A stretch of 64,000 bases of DNA, taken from contig NZ_KQ434756.1 of NCBI RefSeq assembly GCF_001270745.1, positions 186,001 to 250,000 on the forward strand. Direction: 5' to 3'. The translations under genes and the position numbers were made by a program. The notes beneath the pieces were generated by a model. The model saw nothing but the letters and a program-made list of their open reading frames with translations, was not told where the DNA came from and searched no databases. Below, one piece after another: positions 17,038-29,379 of the stretch (position 1 is its first letter; every line of letters starts with the position of its first letter). Origin of the DNA: Jiangella muralis (lineage in GTDB: Bacteria > Actinomycetota > Actinomycetes > Jiangellales > Jiangellaceae).

Positions 17038-18408
17038 TCAGCCTCCGACCAGGGCGCGGACCGCGTCGGTCAGGACCCGCAGATGCAGGTCGACGTCGTC
17101 GTCGGTGGTCGCCGGGCACATCAGCGCCATGTTGTGGAACGGCGTCAGCATGATGCCGCGGTTGAGCAGGTAGAGGTGCAGATAGTCCTCCAGCTCCACG
17201 TCGGTCGACCCGTACGACTCGGTGCCGTTGCGCGGCCCCGGCGACATGAACCGGTACTCCGACCGGGCGCCCAGCTGGGTCACCACCCACGGCAGCGCGA
17301 ACTCGTCGATCAACCCCTGCACCCCCGCGGTGTAGCGCGCCGACAGCGCGATCATCCGCCCGTACGCCTCCTCGGTCAGCGCCGATTCCAGCGTCGCCCG
17401 GGCCGCCGCGAGCGACAGCGCGTTGCCGGCCAGCGTCCCGCCGACGCCGCCGGTGTCGACGAGGTCGAGGTCGTCGCGGGCCAGCAGGTTCTCCGCGAAC
17501 GCGGCGGACAGGCCGAACGCGCCGATCGGGACGCCGCCGGCGATGGCCTTGCCGATGGTGAGGATGTCCGGCTCCAGCTGCCACGCCCGGGTGCAGCCGC
17601 CCGGCCCGGCCGAGACGGTGTGCGTCTCGTCGTTGATCAGCAGCGTGCCGGACGCCCGGGTCAGCTCCCGGACGGCGGCGAGGTACCCCGGCTCCGGCAG
17701 CACGATGCCCATGTTGGTCATCGCCGGCTCCATCAGGACGGCCGCGACGTCGCCGGCGGCCAGCTCGCGCTCCAGCGCGGGCACGTCGTTGAACTCGACC
17801 ACGCGGCTGGTGAGCGTGACATCGAAGGGGGCGCCGACGTTGCCCGGCCGCGGCTGCGGCCCGTCCGCGCCGGTGACGATGAACGACTCGTCGACGCTGC
17901 CGTGGTAGCTGAAGCTCATCACGAGCACCCGAGGCCGCCCGGTGACGGCGCGGGCCAGCCGCAGCGCCCAGCGGTTCGCGTCGGTCGCGGTGAGCGCGAA
18001 GCTCCATTGCGTCAGGCCGAACCGGCGGGTCAGCTCGTCGGCGACGGCGGCGGCGTCCTCGGTCGGCATCATCGTGGTCGCGCCGCCCTGCTCGCCGAAC
18101 CGCGCGGCCACCGCCGCGACCGTCGCCGGCGGCGAGTGTCCCGCCATCGCGCCGGTGTCGCCCAGGCAGAAGTCCACCAACTCGTGGCCGTCGACGTCCC
18201 AGAGCCGGGCGCCGCGCGCGCGGTCGAGGTAGAGCGGGAACCCGGCCGCCGTCTTGGCCATCCAGGTCATCGGCACCCCGGTGAGCAGGTGCCGGCCGCG
18301 GCCGTGCGCCTGCCGCGACCGCGGGTTGCGCTCGGCGAAGCTCGCGCGCTCGGCGGCCAGCAACCGGTCCAGCCGGACGCGGTCGACGGTCCGAAGGGTG
18401 TCGGTCAT
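17038..18408 (-). CDS. Class III PLP aminotransferase (GSA-aminomutase-like subgroup)
   Basis: A 456-residue fold-type I enzyme. NDETHTVSAGPGGCT (259-273) contains the pyridine-binding Asp, and TIGKAIAGGVPIGAFG (284-299) contains the Schiff-base lysine K287. YHG (168-170) is the cofactor stacking region. The sequence resembles the glutamate-1-semialdehyde aminomutase/omega-aminotransferase branch, but context argues against haem synthesis. It sits between HyuB (4-base ATGA overlap) and MmsA. I infer that it transaminates beta-alanine or a similar omega-amino acid to the semialdehyde that MmsA consumes. Substrate unproven. Confidence 0.85.
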   Translation of the reverse strand: MTDTLRTVDRVRLDRLLAAERASFAERNPRSRQAHGRGRHLLTGVPMTWMAKTAAGFPLYLDRARGARLWDVDGHELVDFCLGDTGAMAGHSPPATVAAVAARFGEQGGATTMMPTEDAAAVADELTRRFGLTQWSFALTATDANRWALRLARAVTGRPRVLVMSFSYHGSVDESFIVTGADGPQPRPGNVGAPFDVTLTSRVVEFNDVPALERELAAGDVAAVLMEPAMTNMGIVLPEPGYLAAVRELTRASGTLLINDETHTVSAGPGGCTRAWQLEPDILTIGKAIAGGVPIGAFGLSAAFAENLLARDDLDLVDTGGVGGTLAGNALSLAAARATLESALTEEAYGRMIALSARYTAGVQGLIDEFALPWVVTQLGARSEYRFMSPGPRNGTESYGSTDVELEDYLHLYLLNRGIMLTPFHNMALMCPATTDDDVDLHLRVLTDAVRALVGG

Positions 18409-20186
18409 GACTGCGCTCCGATCGTGACGCCGGCCCGCAGCCGGGCGGTGCGTTCCGGGTCCACGTCGCCGGCGTCGTCGACCTCGACCCGGTAGACGGC
18501 CAGGGCGCGGTCCCGGCTGATCCAGCCCTCGCGGACGTCGCGGGCGACACGGTGCGGATCGCGGGATACCGGATCGCCGTAGCCGCCCCCGCCGCTGGTC
18601 CGGGCGACGAGCCGCTCCCCCTCCTGGATGGTCACCGGCCCGCAGATGTCCAGCGCCACGAGCTCGCCGTCGCGGTCCCGCTTGAACTGGGCCGACGGCG
18701 CGCCGGGCTGCCCGCCGCCGGCGCCCATCATCGGGTTGATCGAGCCGTCGTTGGCGTAGACGGCCTCCAGGTGGGTCCCGACCGGCCCGTACTCGACGTG
18801 CAGCGACGGCGCGCCGCGGAACCGCCCGGCGCCCTCGGTGTCGGGGTCGATGTGCCGGCGATGGATGACGATCGGCTGCTTCAGCTCGTCGATCTCGACG
18901 CTGTCCAGCAGCAACGTCCCGCCGCTGCCGAGGTCGCTCATGGTCAGCCAGCCGTCGGCGGCCGGGGCACCGGCGCCGCCGTTGGGGCCGGTGAAGATCT
19001 GGTTGACGAACGGCCCGTGCTGGTCGCGCCGGTCGATCCCGGACACGACCGCCTCCGACGGCGACATCCCGCTGCCCACTTCGGCCATGCCGAGCCCGTC
19101 GCCGATCTCGGCCATGGCCCGCTGGACGGCGTTGCCGACCCGGTTGGAGAGGTTCGTCGTCGCAACCGAGCAGCTGGCCGGGTGCCGCGGGATCCCGACG
19201 ACGCAGTTCTCCCGCAGCAGCACCCGGACCCGCCGGAAGCTGCCCTGGTTGTGCGGCACGGTGTGGTCGATGCTGTTGAAGATGCCGATCAGCGCGGCCG
19301 TCCGCGACGTCGCCTCGCTGAGGTTGAGCCCGGACGGCACGCAGTCGGGGTTGTCGCGCAGGTCGACCTCGATCGTGCCCTCGTCCGGCCGCACCGCCAC
19401 CGACACCGACACCGGGATGCCGTCAGGCACGCCGGGGAACGGGTCGTGCACGGTCGTGGTGGTCGCGGTCCCGGCCGGCAGCTGCCGGATCGCGGCCTCC
19501 ATGCGCAGCTCGCCGTAGTCCAGCCAGCCGGCGGCGAACTCGTCCAGCGTGTCCCAGCCGACCTCGTCGGCCAGCCGCAGTAGCGCCCGCTCGCCGATCC
19601 GGGCGCTGCCGAGGATGGCCAGGTAGTCGCCGCGCCACTGATCCGGGACGCGGATGCGCATCTCGCACATGCGCAGGATGTCCTCGCAGTCCGCGTAGTC
19701 GCGCTGGGCCCGGACCACCGGGAAGATCAGCGCGCCCTCCTCGTACACGTCGCGGGCGCTGGCGAGGTAGGTGGTCGGCACCGAGTTGCCGCAGTCGGCC
19801 TGGTGCGCCTTGGCCAGCACGGTGAACCGGTGCCGGCCGTCGTGGTCGACGACGGGGATCAGCACGGAGTGGTCGGCGGCGTGGGTGTTCCCGTGGTACG
19901 GCGAGTTGTGCAGGAACGCGTCGCCGGCCCGCACCTGCGGGTAGAACTCGAGCATCGACCTGGCCTGCAGGTCCGGGCCGCCCATCACGTGGATCGGCGG
20001 GCTCTGCCCGGTCATCAGCACGCTGCCGTCGGCGGCGAGGATGCAGCAGGAGAAGTCGCGGGCGGTGTTGAGCACGCCGGAGCGGCCGGAGCGGGCCAGG
20101 GTGTTGGACATCCGGCGCACGATGGCCTCGAAGCGGTGACTCAGCACCGCCAGCCGGGCTCCGTCGCGGATCGCGGTCATGGTCAT
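18405..20186 (-). CDS. hyuB: Hydantoinase B / oxoprolinase beta-type subunit
   Basis: A 593-residue HyuB protein. SHRFEAIVRRMSNTLARSGR near the start, HVMGGPDLQARSMLEFYPQV and NSPYHGNTHAADHSVLIPVV are typical family blocks. SGGGGYGDPVSRDP at the C-terminus is the family-defining glycine motif. With HyuA it forms an ATP-dependent cyclic-amide hydrolase (hydantoinase, oxoprolinase, or the carboxylase relatives). Start and stop are spaced for coupled translation: HyuA ends 1 base before it, and it overlaps the aminotransferase by 4 bases. The precise cyclic substrate is unknown. Confidence 0.92.
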   Translation of the reverse strand: MTMTAIRDGARLAVLSHRFEAIVRRMSNTLARSGRSGVLNTARDFSCCILAADGSVLMTGQSPPIHVMGGPDLQARSMLEFYPQVRAGDAFLHNSPYHGNTHAADHSVLIPVVDHDGRHRFTVLAKAHQADCGNSVPTTYLASARDVYEEGALIFPVVRAQRDYADCEDILRMCEMRIRVPDQWRGDYLAILGSARIGERALLRLADEVGWDTLDEFAAGWLDYGELRMEAAIRQLPAGTATTTTVHDPFPGVPDGIPVSVSVAVRPDEGTIEVDLRDNPDCVPSGLNLSEATSRTAALIGIFNSIDHTVPHNQGSFRRVRVLLRENCVVGIPRHPASCSVATTNLSNRVGNAVQRAMAEIGDGLGMAEVGSGMSPSEAVVSGIDRRDQHGPFVNQIFTGPNGGAGAPAADGWLTMSDLGSGGTLLLDSVEIDELKQPIVIHRRHIDPDTEGAGRFRGAPSLHVEYGPVGTHLEAVYANDGSINPMMGAGGGQPGAPSAQFKRDRDGELVALDICGPVTIQEGERLVARTSGGGGYGDPVSRDPHRVARDVREGWISRDRALAVYRVEVDDAGDVDPERTARLRAGVTIGAQS

Positions 20187-20187
20187 G

Positions 20188-22305
20188 TCAGGCCACCTCG
20201 ATCAGGGTCGGCTGCAGCCGGCCGGGCTCGCGCACCGGCCGGATGACGAGCGAGCCCGACGGTGCGAGCTCGCAGACGCTGGGGTCCGGGACGACGACGG
20301 TCGTGAACGGCGACTCGATCAGCACCGGCCCCTGGATCGGCTCGCCGGCGGTCACCGACGAGAGGGCGCGGACGGGGAGCTCGACGAGGCCGCGGCCGGG
20401 GACGTAGGCCCGGCGGGTCGCCGGCACCGCCGAGTCACCGAGCCGGGCCCGGAGCGCGGTGTCGCGCCGCAGCGGCACGGTGACCCGCGCTCCCCAGCTG
20501 ACCGCCTCGACCGGCGAACCGGGATCGGTCACGCCGAGGATCTCCTCGTGCGTGGCGTGGAAGTCGGCGGCGAAGTCGTGCACGTCCTGATCGGACAAGA
20601 ACGACCGGACCCGCAGCGGCACCTCCAGCTCCCAGATCTGCTGCGGGTAGCGGGCCTCGGCGAACAGCGTGACGGACGGCTCCGACGCGCCCGGCCCGAC
20701 GTGCGCGACGAACTCCCGGCACTGCCGCTGCAGCCCGGCCAGGGCGGCGTTGACGCGGTCCGGGTCGAACGAGGTGGTCAGCGTCGGCAGGGTGACGTTG
20801 TACACGGCGGTGAGGTCGGACATCAGCGCGCCGGCCGCCGCCAGCGCCGCCCCGACGGCGGGCACCACCAGCTGCGCGCAGCCCAGGCGCTTGGCCACGG
20901 CGACGGCGTTGAGCCCGGCCGCGCCGCCACCGCCGACGAGCACCGCACCGGCCGGGTCGATGCCCTGCTGCAGCGTGATCTCCTCGATCGCCCGCACCAT
21001 CTGCTCGGTGGTGAGGTCGAGGACAGCGTGCGCGGCGGCTACCGGGTCCAGCCCGAGCGGCACCGCGACGTCGGCGGTCACCGCGGCCAGCGCAGCATCG
21101 GTGTCCAGCCGCAGCGCGCCGCCGGAGAACACGTCCGGGTCGAGGTAGCCCAGCACCAGCGCGGCGTCGGTGACGGTCGCGCGCCGGCCGCCGCGGCCGT
21201 AGCTGGCCGGGCCGGGCACCGACCCGGCGCTCTGCGGCCCGATGTGCAGCAGCCCGCCCGGGTCGACCCAGGCAATACTGCCGCCGCCGGCGCCGACGCT
21301 CTTCACGTCGATCGACGGCAGCCCGGTGAGGTGCCCGGTGCCCTCGTCGCCGACCCAGGCCGACCGGGTGGACGGGATCTCGCCGCGGCGCACCAGCGTG
21401 ACGTCGTACGTGGTGCCGCCGGCGTCGGCGACGATCACGTCGTCGGCGCCGAGGTCGGACCGCGCGTAGGCGCGGCCCGCGACCGGCGCCATCGACGGGC
21501 CGGAGTTGAGGGTGAGGATCGGCGCGGCCGCGGCATCGGCCACGTCGACCACCCCGCCCATCGACGTCACCATGAGGATCCGCCCGGTCAGCCCGGCCTC
21601 GCGCAGCTTCGTGGTCAGCGCGCCGATGTAGGTGGCCATCAGCGGCTTGAGCGACGCGTCGATGGCCGTCGACGAGGCCCGCCGGTACTCCCGCAGCGAC
21701 GGGTTCAGCGTGTGCGACAGCGAGTACGGCACGCCGGGCAGCGCCTCGTCGAGGACGGCGCCGACGGCCAGCTCGTGTGCGGCGTTCACCGTCGACCAGA
21801 GCAGGCACACGGCCACCGCCTCGACCTCCAGAGCGGCCAGCCGCGCGCACAGCGCCCGCACCGCGTCGAGGTCGACCGGCTCCAGGACCTCGCCGGTGGA
21901 CAGGATGCGCCCGGGCACCTCGAAGGTCAGTGACCGCGGCACGTACGGCTCGGGGAAGGGGACAGTGAAGTCGAACGGGTCCCGGCGGCCGCCCTCGCGC
22001 AGCAGCAGCACGTCCGGGTGGCCACGGGTGGTGAGGAAGGCGGTGCGGGCGGCGTTGCCGGTCAGCACCGCGTTCAGTCCGCGCGTCGTGGCGTGGACGA
22101 ACGTGCCCACCCGGGCGACGAACTCGGTCAGCGACTGCCCGTCGGCGGCGGCCGCAACGGACAGCACGTCGAGGATGCCCCGCACCGGGTCGTCCGGGAC
22201 CGTCGGCGACTTGTACAGCCGCAGCCGGTCGGCCTCCTCGACGACGAGATCGGTGAACGTCCCGCCGATGTCGACCGACACCCGCAGCTCCCGCTCAGAA
22301 GCCAT
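20188..22305 (-). CDS. hyuA: Hydantoinase A / oxoprolinase alpha-type subunit
   Basis: A 705-residue HyuA protein. SVDIGGTFTDLVVEE (about 10-24) is the phosphate-binding loop of the actin-like ATPase fold. ATTRGLNAVL (about 73-82), ADAGGTTYDVTLVRRGEIP and VGAGGGSIAWVDPGGLLHIG further on are the usual family motifs. Pairs with HyuB to open a cyclic amide at the cost of ATP. The gene begins inside the last codons of the PLP decarboxylase gene (11-base overlap). The family also contains acetone and acetophenone carboxylase subunits, so cyclic-amide hydrolysis is likely but not certain. Confidence 0.92.
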   Translation of the reverse strand: MASERELRVSVDIGGTFTDLVVEEADRLRLYKSPTVPDDPVRGILDVLSVAAAADGQSLTEFVARVGTFVHATTRGLNAVLTGNAARTAFLTTRGHPDVLLLREGGRRDPFDFTVPFPEPYVPRSLTFEVPGRILSTGEVLEPVDLDAVRALCARLAALEVEAVAVCLLWSTVNAAHELAVGAVLDEALPGVPYSLSHTLNPSLREYRRASSTAIDASLKPLMATYIGALTTKLREAGLTGRILMVTSMGGVVDVADAAAAPILTLNSGPSMAPVAGRAYARSDLGADDVIVADAGGTTYDVTLVRRGEIPSTRSAWVGDEGTGHLTGLPSIDVKSVGAGGGSIAWVDPGGLLHIGPQSAGSVPGPASYGRGGRRATVTDAALVLGYLDPDVFSGGALRLDTDAALAAVTADVAVPLGLDPVAAAHAVLDLTTEQMVRAIEEITLQQGIDPAGAVLVGGGGAAGLNAVAVAKRLGCAQLVVPAVGAALAAAGALMSDLTAVYNVTLPTLTTSFDPDRVNAALAGLQRQCREFVAHVGPGASEPSVTLFAEARYPQQIWELEVPLRVRSFLSDQDVHDFAADFHATHEEILGVTDPGSPVEAVSWGARVTVPLRRDTALRARLGDSAVPATRRAYVPGRGLVELPVRALSSVTAGEPIQGPVLIESPFTTVVVPDPSVCELAPSGSLVIRPVREPGRLQPTLIEVA

Positions 22306-23548
22306 AGCTGGACACCTTCTCCTGCTCCGCCGCCGAGACCTCCGGGGTCAGCGGCACCGCCAGCTCCATCGCCGCGCGCAGGTCGGCGAGGAACAGCGGG
22401 GTCTGGCCCTCGTTGTGCGGCATCGGCACCACGACGATGCCGACGGGCGCCGGGACCTGGCGGGCGGCGAACATCCAGCCACGGCCGCGGATCTCCTCGA
22501 CCACCGGCCGCAGGTCCAGCGTCGGCGAGTGGATCAGGCAGATGTTGATCCGCGAGCCCGGGTAGACGGCGAGGCCGGGGATCTCCAGCACGCCCGCGAT
22601 CAGCTCGTCGCGCAGCGCCATCGACTTCAGCGACACCGCCGTGTAGCCGGCCTCGCCGAGCAGCGTGGCCATCGTCCAGGCGCCGGCGATCGGGCCGGTG
22701 CCGCGGGTCCCGGACATCGTCCCGTTCGGCGGGCAGATCTCCTTCGCCGCGGCCAGCAGCTCCGCGTCGCGGAAGAACAGCGACCCGGCCGGCGGCGGCG
22801 CCATGCCGTTCTTGTGCAGGTCGGCGCTGATCGAGCAGACGCCGGGGACGCGGAAGTCCCACGGCTCGATGGCGGGGTCGTACCCGGACCGCTCCAGGAA
22901 CGGCAGGATGTAGCCGCCGAAGGCCGCGTCGACGTGGAAGTAGAGGCCGCGCCGCTGGGCGATCTCGCCGATCGCCTCGATCGGGTCGATGCTGCCGTAC
23001 GCCCAGGTGCCGGCGGTCGCGATCAGGGCGATGGTGTCCGGGCGGATGGCCGCCTCGATCGCCTCGGGGTCGACGTGGTGCAGCCCGCCGGCCGGCGCCG
23101 GGACGGCGATCGCGTCCAGGTCGAACATCCGGCACAGCTTGTACAGCGAGTAGTGCCCGTTGTCCGGGAAGACGACGCTGCCGCCGCGGCGCCCGGACAG
23201 CTGCTTCGCGGTCAGGATCGCGCACATGTTGGACTCGGAGCCGCCGGAGCTGATGAAGCCGGCGGCGTCGGGCGCGCCGAGCAGCCCGCCCATCCAGCCG
23301 ACGATGTCGGCCTCCATCTCGCGGGCGCCGCCGCCGGTGATCCAGGTCTCGCCATGCAGGAACCGGGCGTAGGCGCCCACCGAGAGCTCTCTGATCTCGT
23401 CGCCCCACGGCAGTTCGGGGGCGGAGACGAGATGCGGGCCCTCGTCGAACAGGTTGCGGGGCATCTCCGGGAACCGGGACACCCGCTCCAGCCGGGCCAG
23501 CCGGGCGTCGAGGTCGGCGGCGGTGAGGCCGCCCGGGAACGCGGTCAC
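22295..23548 (-). CDS. Group II PLP-dependent amino acid decarboxylase (MfnA/aspartate-tyrosine type)
   Basis: A 417-residue decarboxylase. SSGGSESNMCAI (100-111) is the phosphate-binding region, YFHVDAAFGGYI (203-214) holds the pyridine Asp, and SADLHKNGM (241-249) contains the Schiff-base lysine K246. These are diagnostic for the glutamate/tyrosine/aspartate decarboxylase group. Length and form are close to archaeal MfnA, which makes tyramine or beta-alanine. In this operon, ahead of an aminotransferase and MmsA, aspartate to beta-alanine is the attractive reading, but the substrate is inferred. It overlaps the SDR gene by 4 bases and hyuA by 11. Confidence 0.85.
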   Translation of the reverse strand: MTAFPGGLTAADLDARLARLERVSRFPEMPRNLFDEGPHLVSAPELPWGDEIRELSVGAYARFLHGETWITGGGAREMEADIVGWMGGLLGAPDAAGFISSGGSESNMCAILTAKQLSGRRGGSVVFPDNGHYSLYKLCRMFDLDAIAVPAPAGGLHHVDPEAIEAAIRPDTIALIATAGTWAYGSIDPIEAIGEIAQRRGLYFHVDAAFGGYILPFLERSGYDPAIEPWDFRVPGVCSISADLHKNGMAPPPAGSLFFRDAELLAAAKEICPPNGTMSGTRGTGPIAGAWTMATLLGEAGYTAVSLKSMALRDELIAGVLEIPGLAVYPGSRINICLIHSPTLDLRPVVEEIRGRGWMFAARQVPAPVGIVVVPMPHNEGQTPLFLADLRAAMELAVPLTPEVSAAEQEKVSSYGF

Positions 23549-24303
23549 TGCGCCACCACCCCGCCGTCGACGAGCAGGCTGACGCCGGTCACGTAGCCGG
23601 ACGCCGCCGACGCCAGGTACACCACGGCCGGGCTGATGTCGCCGACCTCGCCGATGCGCCCGGCCGGCGTCATCGCGAGGATCTCCTTCTCCACCGCCGG
23701 CGTGATGAGCTCGCTGTTCATCGGCGTGTGGACGTTGCCCGGCGCCACCGCGTTGACCCGCACCCCGGCCGGCGCCAGCTCCGTCGCCAGCGCCTTGACC
23801 AGCAGCTCGATGGCGCCCTTGGACAGGCAGTAGGCCGAGTCGTTCGGCGAGCCGACGTGCCCGGACATCGACGAGACGAAGACGATCGACCCGCCCGGCC
23901 CGAGGTGCGGGCTCACGGACCGGGTGAGCCGGTACGGCGCGCGCACGTTCGTGGACCAGTGGTCGTCGAGGATGTCGTCGCCGGTCTCGGCCAGCGACGC
24001 CTGGGCGTAGATCCCGGCGGAGTGGACGAGGACGTCGATCCGGCCGAAGGCGGCCAGCGCCTGCGCCACGACCGCGTCCGGCGCGTCGTCCTGGCAGAGG
24101 TCGACGGCGACGGTGGCGGTCTGCGCGCCGGTGGCGGCCACCGCCTCGGCCGCCGCGGCCAGCCGGTCCGGAGACCGGCCGACCAGCACGACGGCGCTGC
24201 CGGCCGCTCCGAGGGCGCGGGCGATCTCGGCGCCGATGCCCGAGCTGGCGCCGGTCACGACGGAGACTCTCCCGGTCAACCCGAAGGGGTTTTCGGACGT
24301 CAT
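23545..24303 (-). CDS. SDR family oxidoreductase
   Basis: A 252-residue classical short-chain dehydrogenase. TGASSGIG (18-25) binds NAD(P), NVRAPY (about 119-124) is the NAG-type region with Asn, and SSMSGHVGSPNDSAYCLSKGA contains the catalytic Ser, Tyr and Lys (YxxxK). The end SGYVTGVSLLVDGGVVAQ is the usual family terminus. An Arg after the second strand (GRSPDR) suggests NADP preference. Position in the catabolic operon implies oxidation or reduction of a hydroxyl or keto group of the imported substrate; the step is unknown. Confidence 0.9.
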   Translation of the reverse strand: MTSENPFGLTGRVSVVTGASSGIGAEIARALGAAGSAVVLVGRSPDRLAAAAEAVAATGAQTATVAVDLCQDDAPDAVVAQALAAFGRIDVLVHSAGIYAQASLAETGDDILDDHWSTNVRAPYRLTRSVSPHLGPGGSIVFVSSMSGHVGSPNDSAYCLSKGAIELLVKALATELAPAGVRVNAVAPGNVHTPMNSELITPAVEKEILAMTPAGRIGEVGDISPAVVYLASAASGYVTGVSLLVDGGVVAQ

Positions 24304-24313
24304 GAGCTCCCTT

Positions 24314-27153
<2,840 letters not shown>

Positions 27154-27157
<4 letters not shown>

Positions 27158-29379
27158 GACCCCCGCGTCTCGCCGAGGAACACGGCTCTGACGAGGTCGT
27201 CGCGGCCGGCCAGCTCGGCGGCGGAGCCCTCGAACATGATCCGGCCCTTCTCCATGAAGACCGCCCGATCGGCGAAGGCGAGCGCGAGGTTGAGCGACTG
27301 CTCGACGATGATCATCGTCGTGCCCTCGCGCTTGAGCTCCTCGACGACGGCGAGCAGCTCCTGCACCACGACCGGCGCCAGTCCGAGCGAGAGCTCGTCG
27401 ATGATCAGCAGCTCCGGCTCGTGCACCAGCGTCATCGCCAGCGCGACCATCTGCTGCTGGCCGCCGGACAGGTCACAGGCGCGGCGCTGCCGGGTGTCGG
27501 CCAGCGCCGGGAACCGGCCGAGGGCGCGGTCGATCCGGTCCTTGGCCTCCGCCGGCGACAGGTCGGTGGTGAGCAGGGCGGTCCGCAGGTTCTCCGTCAC
27601 CGTCAGCTCGGGGAAGACGCCCGCGCCGCCGCGCAGCTGCACGACCCCGGCGCGGAAGCGCAACTCCGCCTCGGCGTAGGTGAGCGAACGCCCGTTGAGC
27701 CGGACGACGCCGCGGTCGGGGATGCCCAGGCCGCTGATGACCCGCAGCAGGCTCGACTTGCCGGCGCCGTTGGTGCCCAGCAGCGCCAGCACCTCGCCGC
27801 GCGCCACCTCCAGGTCGATGCCGAACAGCACCTGCACCGTGCCGTAGCTGAAGTCCAGGTTGCGCACCTGCAGCACCGGGGTGTGCCGCGGGTCGGCGGC
27901 GATCCGGCGCCGCTCCTCCTGTTCCTCCAGCAGTTCCTCGACCGCCCGCGAGATGTCCTGACGCAGGTAGCGGGCGCCGCGGTGGAACAGGTAGCCGCCG
28001 GCGATCGTGGACACCGGCACCGCGATGGTCAGCGCGAGCCGCTGGCCGTGCGCGTCGGAGATGGCGCCCACCACCAGCGCGCCGAGGAAGCCGCCCATCA
28101 GGAACGTGAAGATCGGCACGATCGCGAACGCCTGGGCCCGCAGCCGGTACGGCGCGACGGAGGCCACCAGCGGGTTGATCGCCACCAGCGCCATGCCGGT
28201 GAACGCGGTCGCCAGCGCGTAGCAGACCAGCAGCAACGCCGGCTGCTGCAGCCGCAGCGCGACCAGCGTCAGCACGCCGTAGGCCACGATGGCGTAGCCC
28301 GCCACCCGCATCGTGCGGGCCGGGTCGACCCGGTACGTCCGGTCGAACCGCCGGCCGGCGATCAGCATGGCGACGATCGACGGGAGCTGGCAGAGCGACA
28401 GGATCCAGCCGCGGGTGAAGGCGTCGTACCCGTACTCGTCCCGCAGCAGCAACGTCAGCTGCAGCGGGACGGTGATGAGGGCCAGCCCGAGCGCGCCGAT
28501 GCCGAGGCACATGAAGTAGAAGGTCTTGATCTTCTTCATCCGCGCGAACGCCGTCCCGATGGTGATCGGCAGCTCGCCGCCGCGATCACCCTGGTCCAGC
28601 ACCTCGCCGGTGATCGTCTCCTGCTCGTACCGCCCGCGCACCGGCTCGCGGAGGAACACCAGCGCCGCGACCGCCAGGACCGCGACCGGAACGGCCAGGG
28701 CGAGGTACGCCCACCGCCAGCCCTCCGCGCCGCCGGCCACGGTGGCGATGCTCCCGGCGGTGAACGGCCCGAGCGCCAGGCCCAGCGGCGTCGCCATCGC
28801 GTGCAGCGAGAAGATCCGCCCGCGGCCCTCCAGCGGATACCCGTCGGAGATGAGCGAGCCGAACACCGGCGTGGAGTAGGCCGCCGCGAGCCCGATGCCC
28901 GAGTAGGCGAGGAACAGCTGGAACGTGTTGCCCGCCAGCGCCGCCGCGACCAGGCAGATCGCCGCGCCCGCGGCGGAGCCGGCCACGACGTACTTGCGCG
29001 GCACCCGGTCGGCCAGCCACGCCATCGGCACCGCGCCGAGCACCAGCGCGATGCCGCCGAAGCTGGCCAGCGCCATCAGCCCGGTGTCGGACAGCCCGAA
29101 GTAGGCGCGGATGTCCGGCGCGAGCACGTTCGTGGTCTCGCGGCTCAGCTGCTCGATCACCACGAGCAGCACGGCCAGCGTCACGATCGCCCAGCCGCCG
29201 CGGCGCAGCGTCTCCCGCAGCGACAGCTCCGCGGCGCCGACCGCCGGCAGCAGCTCGTCGGGCAGCACCAGCGGCTCGGACCGCTGGTCCTGCGCCTCCT
29301 GCCGCCGGGACTCCTCCGCCAGGACCGTCGCGGTCAGCGTCGCGGTCAGCGGCCCCTCCGGCTCCGTCGGCTCAGTCAT
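27154..29379 (-). CDS. MFS transporter fused to a LivF-type ABC ATPase
   Basis: A 741-residue fusion. After a cytoplasmic N-terminal tail, residues about 60-460 carry 12 hydrophobic segments of a major facilitator with the loop motif AWLADRVPRKYVV (the MFS GxxxDRxxRK signature). A linker (about 465-500) follows. The rest is a LivF ATPase: Walker A GTNGAGKS (535-542), ACDLSGGQQQMVALAM signature, Walker B LLIIDELSLGLAP and H-loop IIVEQS. The ATPase half should be the second nucleotide-binding subunit of the LivHMG importer encoded next (4-base overlap). What the MFS half moves is unknown; it may export a product or exchange the substrate. Confidence 0.92.

Noticed and set aside
17083-18495. Plus-strand open frame of 470 codons opposite the class III aminotransferase
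   Set aside because: Shadow of the real gene; composition not protein-like.
20179-21933. Plus-strand open frame of 584 codons opposite hyuA
   Set aside because: Low-complexity Arg/Gly/Asp/His-rich product without motifs; hyuA on the minus strand has all family motifs.
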